A stretch of DNA of 64,000 nucleotides from Mycolicibacterium palauense (lineage in GTDB: Bacteria > Actinomycetota > Actinomycetes > Mycobacteriales > Mycobacteriaceae). The notes below the pieces were generated by a model. It had not been told where the DNA came from. It saw nothing but the letters and a program-made list of their open reading frames with translations, and ran no database searches. Both the position numbers and the translations under genes were made by a program. Positions 45,012-53,645 of this stretch are shown in pieces. Location of the stretch: positions 62,001-126,000 of the forward strand of contig NZ_NVQF01000004.1 in the NCBI RefSeq assembly GCF_002592005.1, given 5' to 3'. Position 1 is the first letter of the stretch; every line of letters starts with the position of its first letter.

Positions 45012-46031
45012 TTAGTGACCGGATGCGTGCGAGCCGCCGGCGTTTCCAAACGGCGGCTCTTCGGACTCGATCTCTGGGATCGCGCCGAACGTCTGCTCGA
45101 CTCCGCCGGGGGCGTCGTAGATCTTGTCCTCGGGGAAAATCGCGGGATCGCGCTTGGTGCTCTCCCCCGATCCCTTGTTGCCGCCGCAGTGCATACCGTG
45201 CATCGGCATCATCGGCATCATCGGACGAGCGCCGGCGGCCCCGGTACCCGTGCCGCCGCCAGGAGGTTGCAGCGCACTGCCCTGCAACGCGCTCGACGTG
45301 TTCATGGGGGTGACTGGGGTCTCCAGACCGGCCGGCATCGTGGTGCCGGGGTCCATACCGCCGCCGCCCCCACCGCCGAATCCGCCACCGCCACCACCGA
45401 GACCATCGAGCCCGAGGTCCGGCGTCGCCGATTCGGCCGCGGACTTCGTGGCCTGCTCGGCGACCTTCCCGACGAGCTGCCCGACCTGCTCGCCGGCCTT
45501 ACCGACCGCCTCACCCATCTTGCTGGCGATCTGCGACAGCTGCTGCGAGACCTGCTGCGCGATCTGCGTGCCGGTCTGCATGCCCATCTGCATGACCTGC
45601 TGCATCATCTGCTGGGACTGATCGCCGCCGAGCATCTCCTGGGCCTTGTCCTTGGCTTCCTGGTCGATCGACTCCGGATCCAACTGCCCCGGAACATCAG
45701 AGCCAGCCAACCCCTGGCCGGGGGTGCCGCTGTTGTTCTGGAAGCCGGCAGCGTTCTGGGCGTCCTGGTTCTCGATGCTCGACATCGCGCCTTGCGTGGT
45801 GTTGTTGAGGTCCTGCGCGCCGCTAGACAGTGCCGGGCCCGCCGGCGACAGGCCAGCCTCAAGACTGCCCGTCAGCATCGAGATTTTATTACCGACCGGG
45901 CTCGACGCCCCAGGTGGGGACAATGCCGACGACACACCGGTCTGCAGGTCGGACCCCGCCTGCTGGCCCTGCTGCCCCAGTGAATCGGACCCACCCTTGA
46001 AGGCCGGGATCTCAAACCTCATCGGCTCCAT
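45012..46031 (-). CDS. Gln/Met/Gly-rich ESX-substrate-like protein, 339 aa
   Basis: A helical N-terminal half with Gln/Met runs (SQQMMQQVMQMGMQTGTQIA), a Gly-rich stretch near 213-228, then MPMMPMHGMHCGG and an acidic tail (FPEDKIYDAPGGVEQTFGA). The Gln/Met helices and the M-MHG-basic-acidic tail recall the C-terminal part of the PPE protein at 3753-5090. No signal peptide. Probably exported by the ESX or a partner of a substrate; no YxxxD/E motif found. Confidence 0.6.
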   Translation of the reverse strand: MEPMRFEIPAFKGGSDSLGQQGQQAGSDLQTGVSSALSPPGASSPVGNKISMLTGSLEAGLSPAGPALSSGAQDLNNTTQGAMSSIENQDAQNAAGFQNNSGTPGQGLAGSDVPGQLDPESIDQEAKDKAQEMLGGDQSQQMMQQVMQMGMQTGTQIAQQVSQQLSQIASKMGEAVGKAGEQVGQLVGKVAEQATKSAAESATPDLGLDGLGGGGGGFGGGGGGGMDPGTTMPAGLETPVTPMNTSSALQGSALQPPGGGTGTGAAGARPMMPMMPMHGMHCGGNKGSGESTKRDPAIFPEDKIYDAPGGVEQTFGAIPEIESEEPPFGNAGGSHASGH

Positions 46032-46149
46032 ACGGTCAGCTTATCTGCAGAAATAACAAGCAGCGGGTGCCGATTACGACCGTCTTTTAAGCGGACGACG
46101 CGTTAGACCGTCGGACGGGTGAGGGATCACCTATCCACGCCGGCGCCGA

Positions 46150-46419
46150 CTATGGCAGCACCGTGACAATCGAGCGGTTCGACGCAGGGGATGTCGGGTC
46201 GAGCAGGGCCAACAGGGTGTGGCGGGCGTCGAAGTCGTCGGGGTCGTCGTGGAGTTCGTCGCAGGCGATCCGGATCCGGCGGGCGAGGGTCCGCTCGTCC
46301 ATAGCAGGTGTCGAGCGTCGGAGCAGATCGCGTGCGTTGGCTTGGGCCACGGGGTCGAGCGGGGAGCAGTAGAGGTCGTCGCAGGCCTCTTGGATCTGGT
46401 GAGAGAGCGCGTCTGCCAT
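46150..46419 (-). CDS. Double ACDELHDDP-domain protein, 89 aa
   Basis: Two copies of one helical unit: QIQEACDDLYCSPLDP (about 8-23) and RIRIACDELHDDPDDF (about 48-63), each followed by AR and a Leu-rich helix. The unit also occurs once in the 91-aa protein at 25499-25774. Function unknown. Confidence 0.6.
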   Translation of the reverse strand: MADALSHQIQEACDDLYCSPLDPVAQANARDLLRRSTPAMDERTLARRIRIACDELHDDPDDFDARHTLLALLDPTSPASNRSIVTVLP

Positions 46420-46555
46420 CTGTGCTCCTGCCCGTCTTACTGTGCCAACTTTCGTTGTGCTTGTTAATCAATCTTAGTTGTCACTATAGCGAGCATTCAA
46501 GGAGTGTTGTCAACAGATGCCCATCGGAATTGAGTGGAGCGGCTAGTCTGCCCAC

Positions 46556-46939
46556 GTGGCATTCGACGACCTCACCGACGAGGACCTTGCGCTCGCCACC
46601 AGCCGTGTCGCGGCCGACGCCCTGCGCTCCGCGCGCCTCCTGGCCGCCGATCATCTCGTCCGCGGGCCGGGGGCCGGTGCCGGCGACGCAGCCACCGCAG
46701 TGGACCTCCTTCTCGCGCGCGACTCCGCGGATAGCCGCTACGAGCTGTTGCGCGCATTCGAGAAGCCCTGGGCGACCCTGGTAATCCGAATCCTGGCACC
46801 GGTGGCGGATCCCACCCCAGCTATGCAGGATGCCCGCGATCGAGGAGTGACGGCCGCGGCGATCGCCAAGGCCTTAAATGTGTCCCAGCAGGCGCTGTAC
46901 CAGAACCCTCGGTACGCCGCGATCGTCCGCCGTCGCTGA
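46556..46939 (+). CDS. HTH-tailed hypothetical protein, 127 aa
   Basis: Leaderless GTG start; a -10 box TAGTCT lies 6 nt upstream. Helical, ending in VTAAAIAKALNVSQQALYQNPRY, a helix-turn-helix. Probably a DNA-binding protein. No family recognised. Confidence 0.6.
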   Translation: MAFDDLTDEDLALATSRVAADALRSARLLAADHLVRGPGAGAGDAATAVDLLLARDSADSRYELLRAFEKPWATLVIRILAPVADPTPAMQDARDRGVTAAAIAKALNVSQQALYQNPRYAAIVRRR

Positions 46940-47071
46940 TGTTTCAAAGTTTCATTTAATGCTGCGCCGCTACCGGCGGGGCCAGATGGACTGATGTGGA
47001 TGGGGTGTTCGAGGTGGCGGATGTCGTCCCGCATCTCGATAGGTTCGACATGCCCCCCGATATTCCGTGCC

Positions 47072-47092
47072 AGGGAATGTATATTCCCTGTT
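47072..47092 (+). promoter_or_regulatory. Operator-promoter of the MNT/HEPN pair
   Basis: Near-perfect palindrome AGGGAATGTATATTCCCT (47072-47089). The -10 box TATATT (47080-47085) lies inside it, 7 nt before the GTG, so the transcript is leaderless. A degenerate half (GATATTCCGTGCC) precedes it. Confidence 0.65.
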
Positions 47093-47680
47093 GTGAAAAC
47101 CTCGACGCTGTTGCCGATTCTTCGGTCGCAGATGCAGGGCGACCTCCTCGCCTTGCTCTACCTGCATCCCGAAGCCGAGTACAGCCTCACCGACGCCGCC
47201 CGTGGAATCGGCGCAACGGTGCGCGCGGTGCACCCCGAAGTCGAGCGACTGGTCACCGCTGGGCTCATTCAGGAGCGGCGACTCGGCAACCTGCGTCTGA
47301 TCCGCGCCGCCGACACCCGCCTCACGCCACCTCTGACCGAACTCTTGGCACTCACGTACGGGCCGATCGCGGTGCTGCCGAGCGAGCTCGCCGACGTCGA
47401 CGGGATCCGCGAGGCCTTCATCTTCGGGTCCTGGGCGCGTCGGTACGGCGGGGAGCCGGGACCCCCGCCCGATGACGTCGACGTCCTGGTCGTCGGAACT
47501 GCCGACCTCGACGACCTCGACGAGGCCGCCCGGCGCGCCGAGAGGACGCTACGCAGGCCCGTCCATATCACCCGTGTCCTCCCCGCGCGCTGGGATAGCG
47601 ACGAGCGCGACGGTTTCTTGGAGGACGTCCGGTCCAAACCCCGAGTGGCCATCGATCTGGGTGCGGAGGCGGGTGTGTGA
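47093..47680 (+). CDS. MNT nucleotidyltransferase antitoxin with winged helix
   Basis: 195 residues. N-terminal winged helix (YSLTDAARGIGATVRAVHPEVERL), C-terminal minimal nucleotidyltransferase with FIFGSWARRYGG and DDVDVLVVG (GSW...DxD). In HEPN/MNT pairs this enzyme silences the HEPN RNase by AMPylation or binding. The winged helix probably binds the palindrome upstream. Stop overlaps the HEPN start. Confidence 0.88.
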   Translation: MKTSTLLPILRSQMQGDLLALLYLHPEAEYSLTDAARGIGATVRAVHPEVERLVTAGLIQERRLGNLRLIRAADTRLTPPLTELLALTYGPIAVLPSELADVDGIREAFIFGSWARRYGGEPGPPPDDVDVLVVGTADLDDLDEAARRAERTLRRPVHITRVLPARWDSDERDGFLEDVRSKPRVAIDLGAEAGV

Positions 47681-48141
47681 GGTGGGATCAAGGCAGGGCC
47701 GAGATTGAGGTGATGATCAACTCCGGTGAGATCGAGCGCGTGCACCCGGACAGGGCCGCCGCTGATCGGATGTTGGCCGAGGCGGGTGCGCATCTCGCTT
47801 CGGCGGCTATCATCGCCGACACCGATGCCGCAGGGGCGTACTCGCTGGTGTACGACGCAGCCCGCAAGGGACTGGCGGCGGTGTTGGAGAACGAGGGGCT
47901 GCGTGCAACTAGCCGCGGCGGTCACGTCGCTTGCTACAACGCGGTGCGTGCGCAGCTGGATCCGCCGATGGGGCGCACGCTGCAGCCGTTCGATCGGATG
48001 CGCCGCCGTAGGAACGCCGTCGAGTACAGCGCGGCGACCCAGGGGGCGCCCACGGCGGAGGACGTTCGTGAGGACGTCGTGAAGGCTCAGGCCGTCGTCG
48101 ACGCCGCCGGGAGGGTGCTTGACCAGATGAACCCGTTCTAA
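47677..48141 (+). CDS. HEPN-domain toxin
   Basis: 154 residues, all helical. AGAYSLVYDAARKGLAAVL, then RMRRRRNAVEY near 106-116, is a HEPN pattern in which the usual R-x4-H is replaced by an Arg-rich R...xEY form, as in the SAV_6107-like group. Predicted RNase toxin of the MNT pair. GTG start overlaps the upstream stop. Confidence 0.8.
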   Translation: MRWDQGRAEIEVMINSGEIERVHPDRAAADRMLAEAGAHLASAAIIADTDAAGAYSLVYDAARKGLAAVLENEGLRATSRGGHVACYNAVRAQLDPPMGRTLQPFDRMRRRRNAVEYSAATQGAPTAEDVREDVVKAQAVVDAAGRVLDQMNPF

Positions 48142-48293
48142 GGCTTGCGCGGTATCCCGTTGCGTCGCAACGTTTGCCTGGGCAGCCCTTCGTGTTGACG
48201 GCCGGGCTGTTGGCATCTGATCGAAACCAAGTGGTTCGAGACAGTGGCGGCCACGGTGAGTTCATGGCCGCCACTGCTGTTTGCCGGTGCGGG

Positions 48294-50237
48294 TTATGCC
48301 GCGGCGGCGTGCTTGGGGGTGTCGGTGCTTGTCGCGGCGTGGCGGGGGGAGGTGGCGGAGGCGTGTTTGGGTGTGTTGGTCGAGCTGCCCGCGGTGGTGT
48401 CGCGGTCCGGGGAGTGCGTGGGGTTGTCGTTCTTGTCGGCGTCGCGGTCGTGGGGCTTCTTGGGTGTGGTGGTCGGTTTGCCGTTGGCGGCGTTCGTGGA
48501 GTCGTCGCCCGTAGTGGGCTTCTTTCCGGTGGTGGGCTTGGTCTCCGCTGCTGGAGTCCCGGTGTCTGGCTTGGTGTCGGCCGCTGGCTTCGTGGTGTCC
48601 GGCTTGGTCTCCGTGGCTTCGGGTGGCGTGGGCGCAGTGTCGGCGTCGGGCGTGGCCGTAGCGGGCGGGGTGTCGGCGGTGGGTGTGGTGGCGTCGACGT
48701 GGGTGGTTTCGTCGAGCTCGGCGGTCGAGGGGGGTTTGGCTGTGACCGTTTCGCCGCCCGTTTCGGCGGGGGTTTCGGTTGACGCGGCGGCGGTTTCGGT
48801 GTTGCGGCCAGGGTGTTCGGTGGCGGTGTCCCCTGCCGTCGGTTCGGTGTCCTTGGCCGTCGTGGTGTCGGCGGCGAGGGTGAGGGTGACGGCCTTGGAG
48901 GTGGGCGCGGCGGCCGCGGTGAGGGTGCCGGTGATGGATGAGCCGAAGTCGAGGGCAGCGGCGATGGTGCGTAGGCCGGCGGCTGTGGTGAAGGCTGCGG
49001 CGTTGACGAGGGTGTTGACGGTGGCGGCCATGGCGTGGGGAAGGTTGTAGACGAGGGAGGGCAGTCCGGCGGCTTGCATGATGCCGCTGGCGGCGGTGGC
49101 CAGTCCTGTTGTGAGAGCGGTGATGACGTTGGCTGATGCGTTGGTGATGTCGGCGGCGGCGCTGAACGGGACGGAGGCCAGGGAGCCGGCGGTGTGGCCG
49201 ATCTTGGTGACGGTGGTGATGCCGGCGCCGACGAGGATGGACACGGCGTTGGTGTAGCTGGCGGGGCTCAGTGGTGCGGTGCCGATGGTGTTGATGACGT
49301 CCTGGATGGCGCCGGGGCGGGTGCCGTTGCCGATCCAGGTGGCGATCGCGTCGGAGGCCCCTTCGGTGAGCTTGTCGAGGACGGTGGTGGCGGCGTTGGT
49401 GATGGTGGTGGAGGCGCCGTTGACGGCGGCGATCGCGGCTGTGACGGGGGCCGAGACGATGCCTTGGACGGCGGTCAGTAGGCCGTTGATGAGGTCGATG
49501 TCGGTGAGGGTTTTTCCGGCGTTGAGGAGGCCGTTGAAGGTGTCGAGGGCGTTGTCGACCTGGGTGGTGACTCCGGTGACGACGGTGTGGGTGACGGTGA
49601 GGGCGTTGGCGCCGAGGGTGTTGACGGCGCCGATGCCTTGGGTGACGAGCAGGCCGGCGATGTCGATGGGTGCGTTGATCAGGCCGGTGTAGCTGGGCAG
49701 TGCGAGCGGGTTGTTGATGACGGTGGCGACGGCGTGCAGGGCGGTGCCGAGGGAGCCGGTGAGGGTTGAGGTCAGGAGGTCGGCGAGCTGGCCGCTGGTG
49801 AGCACGATGGTGCCGTTGGCGGCGTCGATGGAATCGGAGAGGCGTGAAAGCCCGTTTCCTGCGGTGTTTTTGAGTGTGGTGAGGATTGCGGCGAGGGTGC
49901 GGTTGTCGGTGGCGGCGATGAGGCCGTCCCACAGGGTGTCGTTGAGGGTGGCGGCTGAGCCCAGGGCGCTGGCGAGGGTTTGGCCGGGGGTTGCGACGAG
50001 GCCGGTGACGGTGGTGGAGGCGGACTGCAGGGCGGCGTTGAGGTTGTCAATCAGGGCGGTGACGTCGGCTGGGTTGATGGCTGCTGTCAGTTCCACGCGT
50101 GGGGCTGAGATGTGGGGCTGCGACAGGTGCGGTGCTGTCGGCGAGAGGACCAGTGGTGTCAGGGTGAATGCGGCGGCGGTGGACAGGGCGAGCGCGGGGA
50201 GGGGTGAGCGTCGGGTAGCGGCGGCGTGCATGGCCAT
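48294..50237 (-). CDS. Secreted Thr/Ala-rich surface protein, 647 aa
   Basis: Sec signal peptide (about 1-33, LPALALSTAAAFTLTPLVL). Residues about 45-460 repeat short helical units with NPL, GLIN, VNTLG and LTG patterns typical of large mycobacterial secreted proteins of unknown function. Residues about 460-647 are a low-complexity Thr/Pro/Ala/Asp tail, then basic. Not a PE or PPE by its start. Direct repeats upstream are shared with the MPT63-like gene. Confidence 0.75.
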   Translation of the reverse strand: MAMHAAATRRSPLPALALSTAAAFTLTPLVLSPTAPHLSQPHISAPRVELTAAINPADVTALIDNLNAALQSASTTVTGLVATPGQTLASALGSAATLNDTLWDGLIAATDNRTLAAILTTLKNTAGNGLSRLSDSIDAANGTIVLTSGQLADLLTSTLTGSLGTALHAVATVINNPLALPSYTGLINAPIDIAGLLVTQGIGAVNTLGANALTVTHTVVTGVTTQVDNALDTFNGLLNAGKTLTDIDLINGLLTAVQGIVSAPVTAAIAAVNGASTTITNAATTVLDKLTEGASDAIATWIGNGTRPGAIQDVINTIGTAPLSPASYTNAVSILVGAGITTVTKIGHTAGSLASVPFSAAADITNASANVITALTTGLATAASGIMQAAGLPSLVYNLPHAMAATVNTLVNAAAFTTAAGLRTIAAALDFGSSITGTLTAAAAPTSKAVTLTLAADTTTAKDTEPTAGDTATEHPGRNTETAAASTETPAETGGETVTAKPPSTAELDETTHVDATTPTADTPPATATPDADTAPTPPEATETKPDTTKPAADTKPDTGTPAAETKPTTGKKPTTGDDSTNAANGKPTTTPKKPHDRDADKNDNPTHSPDRDTTAGSSTNTPKHASATSPRHAATSTDTPKHAAAA

Positions 50238-50268
50238 CGGGGTCTCCTGCGAGCGGGCGGGCTCCAGA

Positions 50269-50293
50269 TTTTACCTGGTGAGGGAAATTTACC
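50269..50293. promoter_or_regulatory. TTTACC direct repeat upstream of the 647-aa secreted protein
   Basis: TTTTACC, 6 bp, then GGGAAATTTACC; same order and spacing as 39215-39240. Lies 32-56 bp before the start codon. Confidence 0.5.
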
Positions 50294-50470
50294 AATGGCG
50301 GTGAATAGTGTCCGGGTTTGCCGCTGGGTGCGGAGCGCGGTCGTGCGCCGAATGGACATGTTGCCGCTCGGTGGCCAGCCGGGGGCCCTGTCGTCGTCGC
50401 AGGTCAGGACAGGTGTGCGAGCGAGAAGGGTGTGCGGATCCGCGCCTGGACTGGCGGTGCACCTTCGCGT

Positions 50471-50485
50471 GGGGACGTGTTATCG
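50471..50485 (-). repeat. Dispersed motif (minus: GATAACACGTCCCC)
   Basis: 22 bp downstream of the 133-aa gene stop, same orientation. Confidence 0.65.
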
Positions 50486-50506
50486 CCGCAGGTCAGCGGC
50501 GGCTTG

Positions 50507-50908
50507 TCAGTTGGCGTTGTCGAATGAGCCGTCGTCGGTGTAGTCGGTGTCGTCGAGATCCCATTCCTGGCCGGCCGGGTCGAGCACGCGGTCGTGGCTG
50601 CAACTCGGGCAGCGGAACGCCGAGAGGACGCCCACCGGGTGCCGGCCTGCGTGGAGGCGGGCGCGGCCGATCGCCGGCGGGGCGCTGGCCGGGTCGGTGA
50701 AGATGCGGCCGGTGTTGATCAGCGCTGCCGCGGCGGAGCCGCAGTGCCCGCACCGCTCGGGGCGCCGAGGCGGCGGGCAGATGAACATGTCGGCGGTGTC
50801 GGACCAGTCGCTCCACTGCACGGGCAGACCGTCCCAGCGCGGCGGTAGGTCGTGCTGGTGCGGCCACAGGTCCAGGCTGGCCTGCTGGCCGTCAGTCGGC
50901 GACGCCAT
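50507..50908 (-). CDS. Zinc-ribbon-like protein, 133 aa
   Basis: Two Cys pairs, CGHCGS (about 53) and CPSCSH (about 99), with a Trp/Asp-rich start and an acidic end (DLDDTDYTDDGS). Likely zinc ribbon. Last gene of a four-gene overlapping operon. Confidence 0.65.
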   Translation of the reverse strand: MASPTDGQQASLDLWPHQHDLPPRWDGLPVQWSDWSDTADMFICPPPRRPERCGHCGSAAAALINTGRIFTDPASAPPAIGRARLHAGRHPVGVLSAFRCPSCSHDRVLDPAGQEWDLDDTDYTDDGSFDNAN

Positions 50909-51200
50909 CGTGGGGTTCCGGCGGGTCGGCCATTCCGGCGCAGGTGGGTGGCGGAAGGGGTACGAGGTGGCCGCGCTTGTTGGTGGTGTAGCCGTCTGGC
51001 GGCGGAAGTGGCAGCGGCACAATGGTTCCGCCGGTCGCTTCGGCGTACGCGCGGGCTTCGTCGGTTTCGTCGTCGGTGAAGACCCTGATCGCGGCGGGCT
51101 GGCCCGGCACCTTCACGAGCATGGTGAAGTCGGAGACCTCGACGGGAGTGCTCCGTTTGCGCGGCTTCTGCACGACGTGGCGGTAGGGCTCTTCACTCAT
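50892..51200 (-). CDS. Hypothetical protein, 102 aa
   Basis: MSEEPYRHVVQKPRKR, then FTMLVKVPGQPAAIRVFTDDETDEARAYAEATGG and a Pro-rich tail. No family recognised. Overlaps both neighbours. Confidence 0.6.
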   Translation of the reverse strand: MSEEPYRHVVQKPRKRSTPVEVSDFTMLVKVPGQPAAIRVFTDDETDEARAYAEATGGTIVPLPLPPPDGYTTNKRGHLVPLPPPTCAGMADPPEPHDGVAD

Positions 51201-52212
51201 CTGACTCATTCTGGGGGTGGCCACCGACACCTCCGTCCAGCTGGGGGTGCGGCGGCGCGGCGTAGCGGGACCACCCGTCCTGCGGTGTGAAGCGCACGAC
51301 GTCGTAGTCGGTGGCGACGATCAGGATGTCGATGTCGTCGGGCAACCGGAGCGCGGCGGTGGGAACCTCGCCCGGTGTCTCGTGCAGGGTGTGGACCAGT
51401 CCCGCGGCGGGGCCGTCGAGGCTGGCCATGAGGACGACTGCGTGGGTTCCGGGGCGGCCGGCCAGCGACCGTCGGGCGTTCGCGGCTTGGTCGGTATCCA
51501 GCCACTTCGTCAGCGGTGCGGCGACATCACCGTCGAGGTCGAGGGTGCGGGGATGCTCGGTGATGGTGCCGGTCAGCAGGATTCCCGGCTCCAGTTTGGT
51601 GTCGGGCAGGACGGCGCAGTCGAAGTAGAAGCCGAGTGCCTTGGCGTACGTCGGGAAGTTGTCGTGATCGGCGAAGGCGTCGGTGATGCCGCGGGACTCG
51701 AGATCGGTGATGATCTGCGTGAGCGTTGAGATCAACGTCTTCACCTCGGGGGTCTTGCGGTTGCGGTCGTAGGTCGCGGCCGCACGTGACACGTCCAGCG
51801 ACACCGCCCACAGGTGACGGAAACCGTCGATGCGGGTGTATCGGTGCGGAAGGGCTTCGTAGAGGTCGATGAATCGGCGCAGCGCTGTGCTGGTCAGCTC
51901 CTTGACCTCGACGACGTGGCGTTGCGAGGCGAAGTCCGGGATGGGGCCGCCGGTAGTGAATTTCGGGTCCTGGTCGCAGATGCGGCTGAGGTCGGGGTCG
52001 TCGAGCACCGCGGCGGCCACCAGCTGCGCCCGCACCTCGCTGGGCTTCAGGCGGCAACCGCGATGCCCGCACGGGGCGGCGGTCGTGACGTCCGGCCAGG
52101 GTGGCTGCTTCATCTGCTGGGTGCGCTGAGTGGCCAGCTGCCGAACCCGCTGGGGCTCTTGGTGCGCGGCCTGCTGCATAGGCTGCGGCTCGTCCGGATC
52201 TAGGTCATCCAT
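51193..52212 (-). CDS. PD-(D/E)XK-like nuclease-fold protein, 339 aa
   Basis: The N-terminal part has a Gln-rich region, then CGHRGC. PDFASQRHVVEVKELTS (about 91-107) has the D...E-V-K spacing of PD-(D/E)XK nucleases. The C-terminal half is beta-rich (AVVLMASLDGPAAG, DIDILIVATDYDVVRF). Predicted to cut or process DNA; the family is not named. Overlaps both neighbours. Confidence 0.55.
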   Translation of the reverse strand: MDDLDPDEPQPMQQAAHQEPQRVRQLATQRTQQMKQPPWPDVTTAAPCGHRGCRLKPSEVRAQLVAAAVLDDPDLSRICDQDPKFTTGGPIPDFASQRHVVEVKELTSTALRRFIDLYEALPHRYTRIDGFRHLWAVSLDVSRAAATYDRNRKTPEVKTLISTLTQIITDLESRGITDAFADHDNFPTYAKALGFYFDCAVLPDTKLEPGILLTGTITEHPRTLDLDGDVAAPLTKWLDTDQAANARRSLAGRPGTHAVVLMASLDGPAAGLVHTLHETPGEVPTAALRLPDDIDILIVATDYDVVRFTPQDGWSRYAAPPHPQLDGGVGGHPQNESDE

Positions 52213-52652
52213 GACAGGTCGGCGGCTTCGGTTCTGGTGGTCGTCCGGCTGGCGCGGAGCCGGCGTCGCTGGTCGGTGGCGATCCGGCGCGACAGCACCA
52301 GGTCCTCGCGCCAGGACAGGCTGCCGATCGTCTCGGCGAGGGTGTCGATCCGGGCGTCGTCGAGGTCGGCTGGCTCGCCGGCGACGTCGTGGGCGGCCAA
52401 GACGACGATGCCTCGCAGGAGCGGCACGTTGGCAGCAGTGAATCGTGTTGTCGCGAGGAAGATCTCGGTCGCGTTGCGGTTGACGAACAGGTGGGCTCGG
52501 TGGATTGACGGGGTGAACCAGAAGTCGATTCCGGATCGGTTGGTCAAGGTCGCCAGGTTGCGTTCGCGGATGACGTCGGCGATGTCGTCGACGGATCGGA
52601 CGTGGCGCTTGTACAGCTCGCCGTTGTGGCTGGCTTGGAGTACTTGAATCAT
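52200..52652 (-). CDS. Hypothetical protein, 150 aa
   Basis: MIQVLQASHNGELYKRHVRS, with FWFTPSIHRAHLFVNRNATE and an Arg-rich helical end. No family recognised. ATG 52652. A longer in-frame reading upstream is low-complexity and looks non-coding. First gene of the 52652-50507 operon; a -10 box TACGTT lies near 52695 on the minus strand. Confidence 0.6.
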   Translation of the reverse strand: MIQVLQASHNGELYKRHVRSVDDIADVIRERNLATLTNRSGIDFWFTPSIHRAHLFVNRNATEIFLATTRFTAANVPLLRGIVVLAAHDVAGEPADLDDARIDTLAETIGSLSWREDLVLSRRIATDQRRRLRASRTTTRTEAADLSWMT

Positions 52653-53179
52653 GCTCGGGCCCTTGGTTCGGTCAGTTTGCAGTGCTTGCAACAAACGTAT
52701 CGCGGTGAGATCGTGCGGGGGGCGATCGCGGTGGGACATGCCGTTTATGCTGGTTGGAGCCCTTTTAGGGTGTGGCCTTGTCGGCGACTCGGGGAAGTCG
52801 GTAGATGGGGTGCTCAAGGGTCGGCGCCGACGACGGCGGCAGCGACTCGGACCATCCGGATCTCGGAGCGGCCGACTCCGACGGGTTGGCGGCGCCAGTG
52901 TCCGTGGGTGCGGATCCACACCTTCCGCGGCGGTCGCGGTGCAACGGGCATTCCGGGGCGCGGCGCCCGGAGGGCGTTGTCCTGTCGGTGTGGGGCGTCC
53001 GGTCGAGGAGTGCAGTCGCACGCCGGCGGCATGGGTCATCATCGTAGGGCTGTCGGTGGTGGCGGCAGCCGCCGGGGACGCGGCATCGCCGCTGTTCGGC
53101 GGCTTGTTTCGGTCACTGATAAGGGGGCTTCTCGGTGTGGGATTGGTGCGCGTGGAGGTCTCGGTGTTGCGTGTTGCCG
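52653..53179. other. Intergenic region without a recognised gene
   Basis: 527 bp. It holds the likely promoter of the 52652 operon with a short inverted repeat (TTGCA / TGCAA near 52677-52691). Several overlapping frames run through it but have no ribosome site or protein-like composition. Confidence 0.4.
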
Positions 53180-53482
53180 ATGGGAGATGAGGCGGTGTTG
53201 GTGGAGCAGGCCCGTGCGATCGCGGCGCAGCTGGATGGGCGGTGGTTCGCCGACTTCGACGAGCTGTGTCGGTTCGCGGAGGTCCTCGTCGCGGTGGAGT
53301 ACGTGATGTCCCCGGCTGATGTCGTGGAGTTCTTCCGCCGGCCGTGGCGGTACTCGGCCGAGCACGAGGTGTGGCGGCGGTGTGGGCGGCCGGTCGAGGT
53401 CGGTGGAGCTGCGGGTGAGGTGTTGGTGGCGTTGTTGGAGGCCGGCGGCCGCGGCGCTCCCCCGCTGACGCTCGCCCCGTAG
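53180..53482 (+). CDS. Hypothetical protein, 100 aa
   Basis: MGDEAVLVEQARAIAAQLDGRW, FADFDELCRFAEVLVAVEYVM, FFRRPWRYSAEHEVWRR: a small helical protein. Convergent with the second ADP-ribosyltransferase; two dispersed motifs lie in the gap between their stops. Confidence 0.6.
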   Translation: MGDEAVLVEQARAIAAQLDGRWFADFDELCRFAEVLVAVEYVMSPADVVEFFRRPWRYSAEHEVWRRCGRPVEVGGAAGEVLVALLEAGGRGAPPLTLAP

Positions 53483-53499
53483 CCGTCCTGGCCTGCGGC

Positions 53500-53514
53500 G
53501 ATGGCATGTCCCCG
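53500..53514 (+). repeat. Dispersed motif (GATGGCATGTCCCCG)
   Basis: 18 bp after the stop of the 100-aa gene, same orientation. The DNA after it (GGGCTGGATCCGG) is also found after the copy at 63765. Confidence 0.7.
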
Positions 53515-53622
53515 CCGATACGGCGGGCTGGATCCGGCCGCGGCGCCTGCACGCCGGCTGCTTCAGTGCGACTCGATCGGTGGTGGGGTTCGGCGGTACG
53601 CCGCGCACGGCCCGTCATGGTG

Positions 53623-53637
53623 CGGGGACGTGGCGTC
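53623..53637 (-). repeat. Dispersed motif (minus: GACGCCACGTCCCCG)
   Basis: 9 bp after the ADP-ribosyltransferase stop, same orientation; faces the copy at 53500. Confidence 0.7.
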
Positions 53638-53645
53638 GTGGCTGC

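Noticed and set aside
48262..49932. A 556-codon His/Arg-rich frame overlapping the 647-aa secreted protein
   Set aside because: Almost only Arg, His, Pro and Gln; a frame shadow of the Thr/Ala-rich gene, which has a clear signal peptide.
52653..53618. Upstream in-frame extension of the 150-aa gene to 472 codons
   Set aside because: The extension is low-complexity Pro/Arg/Thr, overlaps the plus-strand gene at 53180, and the ATG at 52652 has the promoter-like sequence.
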